DNA of 16,115 bases from Deltaproteobacteria bacterium (GCA_016926135.1 JAFGPH010000464.1:1-16115), one strand, 5' to 3'. Counted from the first letter of the stretch, positions 7,366 through 14,826 are shown. A program made the numbers and translations. The notes: generated by a model from the sequence alone, not told the origin.

Positions 7366-7412
7366 AATCCCGTCGATTCCCATGGGCATACGCTCCCTCA
7401 GCCACCAATAAT

Positions 7413-7440
7413 AAATGATCGATGACAAATGATCAATGAC
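7413..7440. repeat. 14-bp tandem duplication at gene break point
   Basis: Two adjacent copies, AAATGATCGATGAC (7413-7426) and AAATGATCAATGAC (7427-7440), differ at one base. The second ends 2 bp before the truncated deacetylase reading frame, so the duplication lies at the apparent deletion junction. Confidence 0.65.
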
Positions 7441-7442
7441 AG

Positions 7443-7745
7443 ATGGAGTGGGTCACGGTCTACAATGTTGAGGCCCACGACCGGGATGCCTACATGAAGG
7501 AAGTGGGCTACGAAATGGATCGCTGTGAGGCAGACATCATCGGCATCTCCGCGGGATTCGACAATCATGAACTGGACTGGGGGGGCACCCTGGCCACGGA
7601 CGACTTTGAGGAAATTGGCCGGAAGGTCAGGAAGGCCGCCGATCGCTCCGGCGGAGGATGCTTCGCGATTCTGGAAGGCGGTTACAACCACGGGGTCCTG
7701 GGGCAGAATGTGATGGCGCTCACCCGGGGACTGTCCGCAGATTGA
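7443..7745 (+). pseudogene. Histone deacetylase / acetoin-utilisation family, 3' remnant
   Basis: The 100 residues match only the C-terminal third of the arginase/deacetylase-fold (HDAC, AcuC/acetylpolyamine amidohydrolase) family, which is normally 300 residues or more. Visible are IIGISAGFDNHELDWGGTL, which includes a zinc-ligand Asp, and ILEGGYNH with the catalytic-tyrosine region. The N-terminal part with the paired active-site histidines and first zinc ligands is absent. An in-frame TGA stands at 7437-7439, so the frame cannot extend upstream, and no ribosome site precedes the ATG. A promoter-like sequence (7336-7365) and a tandem duplication lie just upstream. Almost certainly a 5'-truncated, inactive gene. 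Loss may relate to the neighbouring inverted-repeat element. Confidence 0.8.
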
Positions 7746-7805
7746 GTCTGCAAAGCCACGTAGCCTGCGTATGAATCGTCTCGAAATAGTATTTGCAGGT
7801 CGTGC

Positions 7806-7856
7806 CCCCTCACCCCAACCCTCTCTCCCAAGCCCGGGGGAGAGGGCAGGGTGAGG
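7806..7856. repeat. Intergenic palindrome of CCTCACCC...GGGTGAGG type
   Basis: A 51-bp hairpin: CCTCACCC and CCCTCTCTCCC on the left pair with GGGAGAGGG and GGGTGAGG on the right across a short AAGCCCGG-like loop. This is a very widespread intergenic palindrome in GC-rich bacterial genomes. It lies in the leader region before the acyl-CoA dehydrogenase gene and could end upstream transcription or modulate the mRNA. Confidence 0.75.
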
Positions 7857-7912
7857 CGGCTCATGAGTGTCAAGACAAATATGCGACCCTTCATAACAGA
7901 CAGGGGGTGACC

Positions 7913-9178
7913 ATGCTTCAGGACGTGCTGCTTACGGATCAGGAACTGGCCCTGAAAAGGGAAGTGAGGGAATTCGTGAAGAACGAGGTGCCCCCCGATC
8001 TCCTCAAGAAGATGGATCGGGACGAGATCACCTACCCGAGGGAATTCGTCGAGGCCCTGGGCGTTCGCAACCTCCTGGGACTCCGCTTTTCACCGAAATA
8101 CGGGGGCCGTGGACTCCCCTGGACTGCGGAGATCGCGGCCCTGGAAGAGATCGGGGTCCTCGGCATGGCCCTGGGCTGCGCCTTTTCCATGCCTTCCATC
8201 GTGGGCGAGGCCCTGCATGGCTTCGCATCGGACGACCTGAAGGAGCGTTTTCTCCGCCCCATGCTGCGGGGGAAGCTCGTCTCCGCGGAAGCCCTCACGG
8301 AACCCCGCGGGGGTTCCGACTTCTTCGGAGCCACGACGATGGCGGAACGCAAGGGCGATCACTTCATCGTGAACGGCCAGAAGCGATTTGTCGTCGCGGC
8401 GAGCGGCGCCGACTTCTTCATTGTCTACTGCAGGACGAACCCTCAGGGAAAACCCCACGAGCGGATCAGCCTCCTGCTCATTGAGGCGGCACGGGAAGGG
8501 GTTCAGGTAGGGCATCTCTATAATCTGATGGGTACCCGGGGAGGCGGCACGGGAAGACTGGTTTTCAAGGATGTCAGGGTACCTGCCTCCAACCTGATCG
8601 GTGGTCTCCATCAGGGGGCCACGATCTTCAACTCCATGATGGTGCCCGAGCGCCTGACCTCGGCCGGCGGCTCGCTGGGCCTGGCCAGGGCTGCCCTGGA
8701 GGTGGCCGCGCGTTACAGCAACCGGCGCAAGGCCTTCGGGAAAATCATCCGGGACTTCCAGGCCGTAAGCTTCAAGGTGGCCGATGCGGTCACTTCGCTG
8801 GACGCGGCACGCGCCCTCACCCATGCGGCGGGCAGGGCGGCCGACGAGAGACTCCCCTCGGCCCGGCGCCTGGTCAGTGAGGCCAAAAAATTCGCTACCG
8901 ACATGTGCTGGGAGGTGTGCAACCAGGCCATGCGGATCATCGGCGGGATCGGGTACACCAGCGTGTTTCCCATCGAGCGCATGGTGCGTGACTCCAGGCT
9001 CTGCCAGATCTGGACCGGCACCAATGAAATCATGAGCCTGCTCATCCAGCACGAGTACTACAACGAAGTGCTGAACGATCCCGACCCTCCCCGATGGAGC
9101 GAGAGCGACGCCGCAGAAGGCCATCTGGAGGACGAGAAGGTTTACGAAGACAGTGAGATGTGGACCAAGGGCTGGTAG
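7913..9178 (+). CDS. Acyl-CoA dehydrogenase (isovaleryl/long-chain-like catalytic site)
   Basis: 421-residue FAD enzyme oxidising an acyl-CoA to the 2-enoyl-CoA, passing electrons to electron-transfer flavoprotein. The three-domain fold is complete: N-terminal helices (1-120), the beta domain with SAEALTEPRGGSDFFG (124-139), and C-terminal helices with RKAFGKIIRDFQAVSFKVAD and RIIGGIGYTS. The usual catalytic Glu in the late Y-E-G-T loop is replaced: the loop reads QIWTGTNEIM with Thr368. Instead Glu246 in VPERLTSAGGSLG aligns with the alternative base of isovaleryl- and long-chain acyl-CoA dehydrogenases. I start at ATG 7913 after a GGGGGTGA ribosome site; an in-frame ATG at 7793 would translate the palindrome. 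The PAS-GGDEF gene follows within 25 bp. Substrate not determined; branched or aromatic acyl-CoA is possible. Confidence 0.93.
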   Translation: MLQDVLLTDQELALKREVREFVKNEVPPDLLKKMDRDEITYPREFVEALGVRNLLGLRFSPKYGGRGLPWTAEIAALEEIGVLGMALGCAFSMPSIVGEALHGFASDDLKERFLRPMLRGKLVSAEALTEPRGGSDFFGATTMAERKGDHFIVNGQKRFVVAASGADFFIVYCRTNPQGKPHERISLLLIEAAREGVQVGHLYNLMGTRGGGTGRLVFKDVRVPASNLIGGLHQGATIFNSMMVPERLTSAGGSLGLARAALEVAARYSNRRKAFGKIIRDFQAVSFKVADAVTSLDAARALTHAAGRAADERLPSARRLVSEAKKFATDMCWEVCNQAMRIIGGIGYTSVFPIERMVRDSRLCQIWTGTNEIMSLLIQHEYYNEVLNDPDPPRWSESDAAEGHLEDEKVYEDSEMWTKGW

Positions 9179-9202
9179 AATCGGATGGAAGAGGAGGGGC
9201 GC

Positions 9203-10183
9203 GTGAAGAAGAGATCGGAGGGCCGCACGGTGAAGGAGAAGGTCTGCTTGGAAAACCTGGTTATCCTGTGTCCCGACGGCATCATCGCCATCGACCGAAA
9301 GGGCATGATCGTCGTTTTCAACCACGCGGCGGAAGGGTTGACGGGTTACAGTGCGCAGGAGACGGTGGGAAAGATGACCATCGGCGACCTGTATCCCTCC
9401 ACAAAGGAGGCCCGCCGGATCAAGAGGATCATGTACGGCGAGGACTATGGGGGGCCGGGAAGGCTCAAGGATTTTGAAGTCGAGGTCACCACCAAGGCCG
9501 GACACAAGGTGCCCATCAGGCTGTCGGCCACGCTTATCTGGGCGAAGGAAAAGGAAGTGGGCAGCGTGGGTTTCTTCCACGATCTCACCCGCCAGAAACA
9601 GATGGAGGCAAGGCTGCAGGAGCTTTCCATCACGGACGGTCTCACGGGGCTTTTCAACCATCGGCACTTCTATGCCGTGCTCGGAGATGAGATGAACAGG
9701 GCGGATAGGTACCGCCGGCCCCTGTGCCTGATCTGTTCTGACCTGGACAACTTCAAACACTGCAATGACCGTTACGGTCATCTGGAAGGAGACCGGGTTC
9801 TGAGGTTCTTAAGCGACATCCTGCGTTCCGTGCTCAGGCGGACCGACCGGGGCTTCCGCTACGGTGGAGATGAATTCATGGTCCTTCTCCCGGAAACCGA
9901 CCTCCGCAAGGCCTCTGTGGTAGCACAGAGAATCAGAAACGAGTTCAACTCCCAATACCCCTACCGTCCTTCCGGCCAGAAGCACGCCTCGATAAGCGTC
10001 ACCCTTAGCCTTGGAGTCGCCCAGGCAGGGAGAGGCGAAGAGATAGAAGCCTTCGTCAAGAGGGTGGATCTTGCCATGTTTGAAGCCAAGAAGGCCGGCG
10101 GTGACCAGATCAGGAAGGCCCGGCGCCTCATAGGAAAACGTGTCGGGCAGGCGACAAGGGAGAGGAAGAGGGAACATTCTTGA
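9203..10183 (+). CDS. PAS-GGDEF diguanylate cyclase
   Basis: About 326 residues; predicted to make cyclic di-GMP from two GTP. Numbered from the GTG start: a PAS sensor domain (about 17-133; DGIIAIDRKGMIVVFNHAAE onward, ending FFHDLTRQKQMEARL), a short coiled linker, then GGDEF (about 143-303) with ITDGLTGLFNHRHF, DLDNFKHCND and the active-site GGDEF at 221-225. The inhibitory I-site RxxD (Arg212-Asp215, RRTD) sits five residues before it, so product inhibition is expected. No membrane segment, so cytosolic. The GTG at 9203 has AGGAGG with a 5-nt spacer; an in-frame ATG at 9185 lacks such a site and would add six residues. Starts about 25 bp after the acyl-CoA dehydrogenase stop, so may be co-transcribed. 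The ligand of the PAS domain is unknown. Confidence 0.93.
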   Translation: MKKRSEGRTVKEKVCLENLVILCPDGIIAIDRKGMIVVFNHAAEGLTGYSAQETVGKMTIGDLYPSTKEARRIKRIMYGEDYGGPGRLKDFEVEVTTKAGHKVPIRLSATLIWAKEKEVGSVGFFHDLTRQKQMEARLQELSITDGLTGLFNHRHFYAVLGDEMNRADRYRRPLCLICSDLDNFKHCNDRYGHLEGDRVLRFLSDILRSVLRRTDRGFRYGGDEFMVLLPETDLRKASVVAQRIRNEFNSQYPYRPSGQKHASISVTLSLGVAQAGRGEEIEAFVKRVDLAMFEAKKAGGDQIRKARRLIGKRVGQATRERKREHS

Positions 10184-10219
10184 CCAGGTGACCGCGCAAG
10201 AGTGACTTGAACAACCCGT

Positions 10220-10269
10220 GGACGAAGTCCGTTCATACTGAGGTATCGAAGCACGAACGGGCTTCATCC
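10220..10269 (+). terminator. Strong hairpin downstream of the GGDEF gene
   Basis: GAAGTCCGTTC (10224-10234) pairs with GAACGGGCTTC (10255-10265), including one G-U pair; beyond a C-A mismatch GGA (10220-10222) pairs with TCC (10267-10269). The loop is 20 nt. It is placed where a terminator for the dehydrogenase-cyclase unit would be, but there is no T-run, so it may be only a 3' stabiliser. Confidence 0.35.
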
Positions 10270-10354
10270 GCCCTTCAAACCCTCAGGGCAAACGGCTCTC
10301 AGACCGGTCTGTCCAAGTTATTCATGCGCAGGTCCTGAACAGGGGAGGCATGTC

Positions 10355-10921
10355 ATGGCAAAAATTGAAATCGGCAGGGGCCGTGTCTATTATCCGATGC
10401 CCTGTTCGCTGGTGGGGGCGAACGTGTCGGGGAAGCCCAACTTTCTCACCGTGGCGTGGTTCAGCATGGTGAATCCCGAACCGCCCTACCTTGCGGTTGC
10501 CATGAGCAAGGCCCACTACACGAACGCCGGCATCAGGGAGAACGGGACGTTCAGCGTTAACATCCCTTCTTCACAAATGGCCGAGGTGACGGATTACTGC
10601 GGTCTCGTTTCCGGGAGCAAGGTCGACAAGGGAGCCCTCTTTGAGACCTATTACGGCAAGCTCAAGACCGCGCCGATGATCCGGGAATGCCCCTTCAGCG
10701 TGGAATGCAGACTGGTGCAGACGGTCGAGTTGCCTGCAGAGGAACTCTTCATCGGCGAAATCATCGCGTCCTACTGCGAGGAAGAGTGTCTGGCAGGAGG
10801 TGAACCCGACCTCAAGAAGATCAATCCCTTCCTGCTCATCATCCCCGATCGCACGTATTTCACGCTCGGGAAAGAGATCGGCCCGGCATGGGGGATGGGA
10901 AAAAAGCTCATGAAGAAATGA
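10355..10921 (+). CDS. Flavin reductase-like FMN-binding protein (flavoredoxin type)
   Basis: 188-residue split-barrel FMN protein of the flavin_reduct family, which includes flavoredoxin of sulfate reducers, an electron carrier, and NAD(P)H:flavin reductases. Family-typical pieces are YPMPCSLVGANV (13-24), the FMN-contact stretch NFLTVAWFSMVNPEPPYLAV (29-48), NAGIRENGTFSVNIPS (57-72), and SGSKVDKGALFE (86-97), where flavoredoxins carry a similar motif. GGGGAGG precedes the ATG with a 6-nt spacer. It stands alone, between the GGDEF gene (about 170 bp upstream) and opposite-strand genes downstream. Partner enzyme and electron donor cannot be told; a ferredoxin- or NAD(P)H-linked role alongside anaerobic metabolism is inference. 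Confidence 0.88.
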   Translation: MAKIEIGRGRVYYPMPCSLVGANVSGKPNFLTVAWFSMVNPEPPYLAVAMSKAHYTNAGIRENGTFSVNIPSSQMAEVTDYCGLVSGSKVDKGALFETYYGKLKTAPMIRECPFSVECRLVQTVELPAEELFIGEIIASYCEEECLAGGEPDLKKINPFLLIIPDRTYFTLGKEIGPAWGMGKKLMKK

Positions 10922-11176
10922 GTACTCGACCCGGTCCCTGCCGAACCCCAGCGACATATAGGCGAGTCGCACACTCCGGCGACGCGGGAATCCGCGCCCG
11001 AGGCAGCGAATACCTCCGACTTCAAAAGGCGCAATTGTCGCTGGTTTTACTCTCTTATCCAAGGTTTCGACTGGGTTGTGATCTGCGGATGAGATCCAAA
11101 CATTCTGAGGCGGCCCTCTCCTACCCTTTTGGACCAGACTAGGAAGGACGGTTGGCAGCAGCTTTTTAGGGGGAAT

Positions 11177-11548
11177 TCATGTCCTCTCTGCATGAAGGGA
11201 TCTTTGACGGACTCTTCCTCTTTCAATAATCGTGAATTTGCCCATGACGGACAAGTCGGACCTGGCCATGATGTTGATCAGAATCTCTGCGGGTTCGGAA
11301 GGCGTCGCCGGCGCAAAACGGAAATAAACAACACCGGCCGGTGGTAGATTTTGGTGTCGGTAAATCAGCTCGCCGTAATCACGATCGAATGTCAAAATGA
11401 TGAGCCTTTCCCTGTGAGCCCGCTTCAAGATGTCTTCATCCTTGCTCCCCGGTGCCTCCTGGATAATGCTGACAACATGATGCCCGGCTTCCCTCAAAAG
11501 CCGAACACTCAAGAGAGGGAAATTCTCATTGGCCAGGAAATCCATCAC
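11177..11548 (-). CDS. DUF5615 PIN-like protein (toxin candidate)
   Basis: 123 residues of the DUF5615 / COG4634 family, a compact PIN-like nuclease fold. Typical features are the N-terminal FLANENFPLLSVRLLREAGH, the DEDILKRAHRERLIILTFDRDYG core with clustered acidic residues, and a C-terminal basic tail. The family's usual first acidic motif D-E-N reads NEN here, a possible weakening of the metal site. The GTG start at 11548 overlaps the TGA of the upstream DUF433 gene by 4 bp (GTGA), implying translational coupling; an ATG directly follows at 11545. Together with DUF433 it forms a widespread toxin-antitoxin-like pair whose action is predicted to be RNA cleavage but is not seen from sequence. 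Confidence 0.85.
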   Translation of the reverse strand: MMDFLANENFPLLSVRLLREAGHHVVSIIQEAPGSKDEDILKRAHRERLIILTFDRDYGELIYRHQNLPPAGVVYFRFAPATPSEPAEILINIMARSDLSVMGKFTIIERGRVRQRSLHAERT

Positions 11549-11793
11549 CGGTTCTCCGCAGAGAGCGGGTAAAGGAATTCCTCACGCATACATTCGCGGG
11601 TATAGGCAAAAACAGCCAGCAGGCTCTCCTTCGTCAAATTAGGATAGTTCTCGAGGATCTGATCTTCCGTCCATCCTTCTGCATAGAGTCCGAGAATGAA
11701 CTCAACCGACAGCCTTGTGCCCTTTACGACTGGTTTTCCCAGGAGGACACTCGGATCTGAATGAATAAAATTGTCCCATTCAATCTTCTTCAT
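11545..11793 (-). CDS. DUF433 antitoxin-like protein
   Basis: 82-residue DUF433 protein, a winged-helix-like domain that pairs with DUF5615 PIN-like proteins and is thought to be the DNA-binding antitoxin. The signature is clear: IHSDPSVLLGKPVVKGTRLS (about 10-29), then ILGLYAEGWTEDQILENYP and LTKESLLAVFAY. I start at ATG 11793, which has AAGGAGGG immediately upstream; an in-frame GTG at 11808 would lie over that ribosome site. It is the first gene of the pair and overlaps the DUF5615 start. A 79-bp gap separates it from the WYL regulator gene upstream on the same strand, so it may have its own promoter there or be part of a longer transcript. Confidence 0.88.
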   Translation of the reverse strand: MKKIEWDNFIHSDPSVLLGKPVVKGTRLSVEFILGLYAEGWTEDQILENYPNLTKESLLAVFAYTRECMREEFLYPLSAENR

Positions 11794-11872
11794 ATACCCT
11801 CCTTGCACAATGCCTGATTCAACCTATCTATGGTTCATCGAATTGCCCTCTGGTATTCATCTTAGCATAAAT

Positions 11873-12883
11873 TCAAGAGCCAATCATCTCCTGTCGCTCC
11901 AAGCCTCTCCCGTATCTGTTCAGGATGGCCTCTGCCTCAATCCGGATCTGCTCCCGCAGGTCCTCCGGTTCCAGCACCTCGGCATGTGACCCCCACCCCA
12001 TCACCCAGAAACGGATCTCATCGGTTCCGGCAATCTCGGCCTCGAACACAACGGATCCATCCCCCTGTTCGTGGATCTCCTGGCTCCGGTGCCAGATCTT
12101 CTCCTTCACGTACCCCGCCACGTCCGGGGAAAACCAGATCTTCACCTTTGTTAAGGATCCCTGGAAGACCCCGAAACTGGGTCCCATGAACTCCTCCAGG
12201 CTGAAGCCCTCTGGAATGTCGAAAAACTCCTTCATCTGGTGGAGCATCTTGACCCGGTCCAGGGCGAAGATCCTCACCTCGTCCCGCATGTGGCAGTGGC
12301 CGATGAGGTAGAAGGTGCCGTTGAAGAACCAGACACGGTAGGGGTCCACCTTGCGTTTAGTCTCCTTCCTGCGGCTCATGGTGTAGTAGACGATCTCCAC
12401 GGTTCTTCTCTTCGTGGCGGCCTCGTTGGCGCGCTCGATGATCCCCCTGAACCTGGCGTAGTCCTTGTAAGGCTTGATGGCCACGTGCATGGTCTGTTCC
12501 ACGGTCTTGAGGTACTTGAGGGACTCCGGGGGCAGGGTGGTCCGGATCTTCCTGGCAAGGGATTCCAGGGCGTCGTAGAAGAAGGTCCCCTTGAAGACCT
12601 TCAGCATACTGCCGCCGAAGTAGAGAGCCATGAGCTCGGGTAGGCTGAACGGCACCGGGATGTGGTGCTTGACCGTGTCCAGAAGTGACCAGAGGCTCTT
12701 GCTTCCGGTCCGTTCCGTGTAAATGGGGAAGCCGGCCGTCTGCAGGGCTACCAGATCGCGGTACACGGTTCTCGGGTGGATGTCGAGCTCGGATGCAAGC
12801 TCGGCCGCGGATTTACCTGTTCCGGCGGTGATGAGGGTCTGGATGATCTTCCACTGCCTTCCCAACTGATCGCCTCTGGCCAT
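11873..12883 (-). CDS. WYL-domain transcriptional regulator
   Basis: 336-residue DeoR-like regulator. An N-terminal winged HTH (about 8-60, ELDIHPRTVYRDL as recognition region) is followed by a helical linker, a WYL ligand-sensing domain (about 155-230, with VDPYRVWFFNGTFYLIGHC and FALDRVKML) and the C-terminal WCX extension. The W-Y-L core reads F-Y-L, a common variant. WYL domains are proposed to bind nucleic-acid or nucleotide ligands and often control defence or DNA-repair genes. ATG 12883 is preceded by GAGGG; an in-frame TTG at 12889 is less likely. It begins 15 bp after the stop of the DUF4143-type ATPase gene on the same strand, so the two are probably co-transcribed. Its targets could include this accessory block. 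Confidence 0.92.
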   Translation of the reverse strand: MARGDQLGRQWKIIQTLITAGTGKSAAELASELDIHPRTVYRDLVALQTAGFPIYTERTGSKSLWSLLDTVKHHIPVPFSLPELMALYFGGSMLKVFKGTFFYDALESLARKIRTTLPPESLKYLKTVEQTMHVAIKPYKDYARFRGIIERANEAATKRRTVEIVYYTMSRRKETKRKVDPYRVWFFNGTFYLIGHCHMRDEVRIFALDRVKMLHQMKEFFDIPEGFSLEEFMGPSFGVFQGSLTKVKIWFSPDVAGYVKEKIWHRSQEIHEQGDGSVVFEAEIAGTDEIRFWVMGWGSHAEVLEPEDLREQIRIEAEAILNRYGRGLERQEMIGS

Positions 12884-12898
12884 TGCCAACCCTCGTTG

Positions 12899-14092
12899 TC
12901 ATTTGAGCCATTCAATGGGTGGGGTCAAGAGAAACTCCTCGACCGGAATCCCATCCCCTCCGACGAGTAGCTTTCTTTTCACGGCGAATTCCCGGGAGAA
13001 CGCTTCCATGCCTCGAAGGCTCGTTTTCCTCCGCCCGCTTTTCACCTCGATGGCGGCAACGGAGTTCCCCCTCGCGAGGACGAAGTCGACCTCCGCATTG
13101 CGATGGGACCAGTAGAACACTTCCATGGCGCTGCCCCGGACGCTGTTGGCAAGGGCGGCGCCGACCGAGGACTCCACCATGCGGCCCCAGAAGTCCCTGT
13201 CCTCCCTGGCTTCCTCGAAGTCGAGCGGCCGGAGGGATGTCATCAAGGCCGAGTTCAGAACCTGGAGCTTGGGGCTTGATGCCCGTTGGCGAACTCGCTG
13301 TCCCGCATACTTGGGCAGGCCCATGACCAGCCCCGCCCCTTCTAGCAGAAAGAGATAGTGGGCAAGGGTGGTTGTGTTGCCTGCATCCTGAAGCTGTCCA
13401 AGCATCTTCTGGTACGACAGGATCTGCCCCGAGTAGCTGCAGGCCAGATCAAACAGCCGCCGGAGCAAGGCAGGCTTGTCCACCCGCCTCATAAGAAGGA
13501 TGTCCCTGGAAAGGGTCATCTCGATGAGCGAATCGACGATGTAACGCCTCCACCTTTCGGGCTCCTCAATGAGGGCCGCCGCCCCGGGGTACCCGCCAAA
13601 GAAGAGATACTGATCCAGGTTCCACCCAAAGGCCTCTTTCATCTCGCCGAAGGACCAGTGTGGAACGGGAATAATCTCGAACCTTCCTGCCAGGCTCTCG
13701 CTGAGGCCCTGCTGGACAAGGAGCTGGGATGAGCCCAGGATGATTACATGGAGCGGAACCTGAGAAGCGGAGTCTTCGTCCCACAGTCGCTTGACCGTTT
13801 CGGACCAGCCGGTCACCTTCTGTATCTCGTCGAGGACAAGAATGCCCCTTTCGTTTCCCCCGGCGGCCTTCAGCCTGGACCGGGCGATCTCCCACTGCTC
13901 CTCAACCCAGACCCTGTCCCTCAGGGCCGGCTCGTCGGCAGAGGCGTATTGATCTGGAAACGACAGCTCGGAGATGACCTGGCGGGCCAGGGTGGTCTTG
14001 CCGGTCTGCCGAGGGCCGATCAGGGCCTGAATGAATCGCCTCGGCTCCATGATTCGGGCTCTAAGCTGATGGGTAATGGGCCTCAAAAACAT
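12899..14092 (-). CDS. AAA ATPase with DUF4143 domain (AAA_14 family)
   Basis: 397-residue ATP-binding protein of the archaeal-ATPase-like AAA_14/DUF4143 family, often found in accessory regions; the cellular role is poorly known. Walker A GPRQTGKTT (26-34), Walker B ILVLDEIQ (84-91) and a sensor segment VIILGSSQLL (116-125) are intact. The C-terminal DUF4143 part carries a restriction-endonuclease-like pattern: Glu308, AEVDFVLA with Asp336, and AIEVKSG with Glu349 and Lys351, fitting a PD-(D/E)xK nuclease core. Start ATG 14092 with only a weak AAAGG upstream. The downstream WYL regulator follows at 15 bp. A dyad (14129-14144) lies 37 bp upstream. DNA processing or a toxin-like conflict role are both possible. 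Confidence 0.9.
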   Translation of the reverse strand: MFLRPITHQLRARIMEPRRFIQALIGPRQTGKTTLARQVISELSFPDQYASADEPALRDRVWVEEQWEIARSRLKAAGGNERGILVLDEIQKVTGWSETVKRLWDEDSASQVPLHVIILGSSQLLVQQGLSESLAGRFEIIPVPHWSFGEMKEAFGWNLDQYLFFGGYPGAAALIEEPERWRRYIVDSLIEMTLSRDILLMRRVDKPALLRRLFDLACSYSGQILSYQKMLGQLQDAGNTTTLAHYLFLLEGAGLVMGLPKYAGQRVRQRASSPKLQVLNSALMTSLRPLDFEEAREDRDFWGRMVESSVGAALANSVRGSAMEVFYWSHRNAEVDFVLARGNSVAAIEVKSGRRKTSLRGMEAFSREFAVKRKLLVGGDGIPVEEFLLTPPIEWLK

Positions 14093-14128
14093 AGTGCTAT
14101 TAGACCTTTAACAATTTGCTCAATGACA

Positions 14129-14144
14129 TGAGTAAAATTACTCA
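14129..14144. promoter_or_regulatory. Dyad operator candidate upstream of ATPase-WYL operon
   Basis: TGAGTAA-AA-TTACTCA is a perfect 7-bp inverted repeat with a 2-bp spacer, in an A/T-rich patch 37-52 bp before the ATPase start. A related half-site, GCTCAATGACATGAG, overlaps on the gene side. The location suits a repressor site, possibly for the WYL regulator encoded in the same operon. Confidence 0.4.
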
Positions 14145-14357
14145 AAGTCCTGAGGGATGTCAAGGGCGTTTCAGGGTCCACCTTTGTACTTCGGAAAAAA
14201 AACGGGCCGTGCAGAAAAAGTCGCTCCCGTTTTGACCGTTTTTGTCAAACTCCCCTGGTATCATGTGAGCCAACCTCAGAGAAGCGGGGCAATGACGGTG
14301 ACCAGTAAAGACCCTTGATTCAGGTGCACACCGGTTCTCCGATTCCCCGTTTCTCCG
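14145..14357. other. Intergenic region between divergent units
   Basis: No gene seen. It contains TTTGAC-CGTTTTT-GTCAAA (14231-14249), a 6-bp inverted repeat with a 7-bp spacer that includes a -35-like TTGACC for the plus strand, and an A-run at about 14203. The last part runs into the broken ARPP-1 remnant. Confidence 0.35.
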
Positions 14358-14740
14358 GTTCTGATTCTCAACGAACAGGGGGTGGCCGGCTATGAAGAAT
14401 GTTCTGGAAGCGTACCTTCTCCAAGGTGTTCAAGAAGCTGGCGGAGAGCTACGCCCTGGATGCCATTGACTGGCTGGAACCGGGCAAGGAACACAAGGCC
14501 CTCAAGAGCCGGGTGACGGAGTTCCTGAAATCCGGTCTCACTGCCCAGGCAGAAACCCGGCCGTCGGTTGGCACCGGAACGGACTACCGCCTTTCCTCCG
14601 GGAAGCTCACGGGCTTTGGCCTTTGCCTGGATGGCAAGGTGCTGCACCTGTCAATCTTTGCCAAGGCGAATGGAACTGACCGTGCGGCATCGGGTTCAAG
14701 GATGGCTCGCTTTTCGAGGAGGAGCAGGAGCAGGAACTGA
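14358..14740 (+). pseudogene. ARPP-1 (DUF6569) C-terminal remnant, frameshifted
   Basis: The open frame 14399-14740 (113 residues) begins MFWKRTFSKVFKKLAESYAL and contains GTGTDYRLSSGKLTGFGL and GKVLHLSIFAK, which I recognise as the C-terminal third of the ARPP-1/DUF6569 family, named for association with ADP-ribosylglycohydrolases. The family is normally near 300 residues. Just upstream, a different frame (14358-14395) reads VLILNEQGVAGYE, the segment expected immediately before MFWK. The two join if about 2 nt are removed near 14394-14398, so the gene has both a frameshift and a 5' truncation; nothing family-like precedes 14358. A GGGGGTGG ribosome-like site precedes ATG 14392, which is in a third frame and ends after 25 codons. 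A shortened protein from 14399 remains possible. An ADP-ribosylglycohydrolase gene lies at 15501. Confidence 0.65.
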
Positions 14741-14771
14741 GAATGAAATGGCGAAAGGGAGAAGGTGGGAA

Positions 14772-14798
14772 CCGGGGAAGAAAGCGCCGTTCCCCCGG
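14772..14798. terminator. Hairpin between convergent genes
   Basis: CCGGGG (14772-14777) pairs with CCCCGG (14793-14798); an alternative pairing GGGAAC/GTTCCC overlaps it. It sits in the 86-bp gap between the convergent ARPP-1 remnant and the HigA-like gene, where a two-way terminator would be expected, but it lacks T-runs. Confidence 0.3.
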
Positions 14799-14826
14799 AT
14801 CACCCCATACCCGATACCGCTTTTCA

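Noticed and set aside
8090..9781. 563-codon open frame on the minus strand opposite the acyl-CoA dehydrogenase and GGDEF genes
   Set aside because: It spans two clearly real plus-strand genes with complete domain motifs, so it is antisense to coding sequence.
14392..14469. Short frame starting MKNVLEAYLLQGVQEAGG with the best-placed ribosome site
   Set aside because: It ends after 25 codons and lies out of frame with the family-like ARPP-1 sequence, so it is probably a chance frame.
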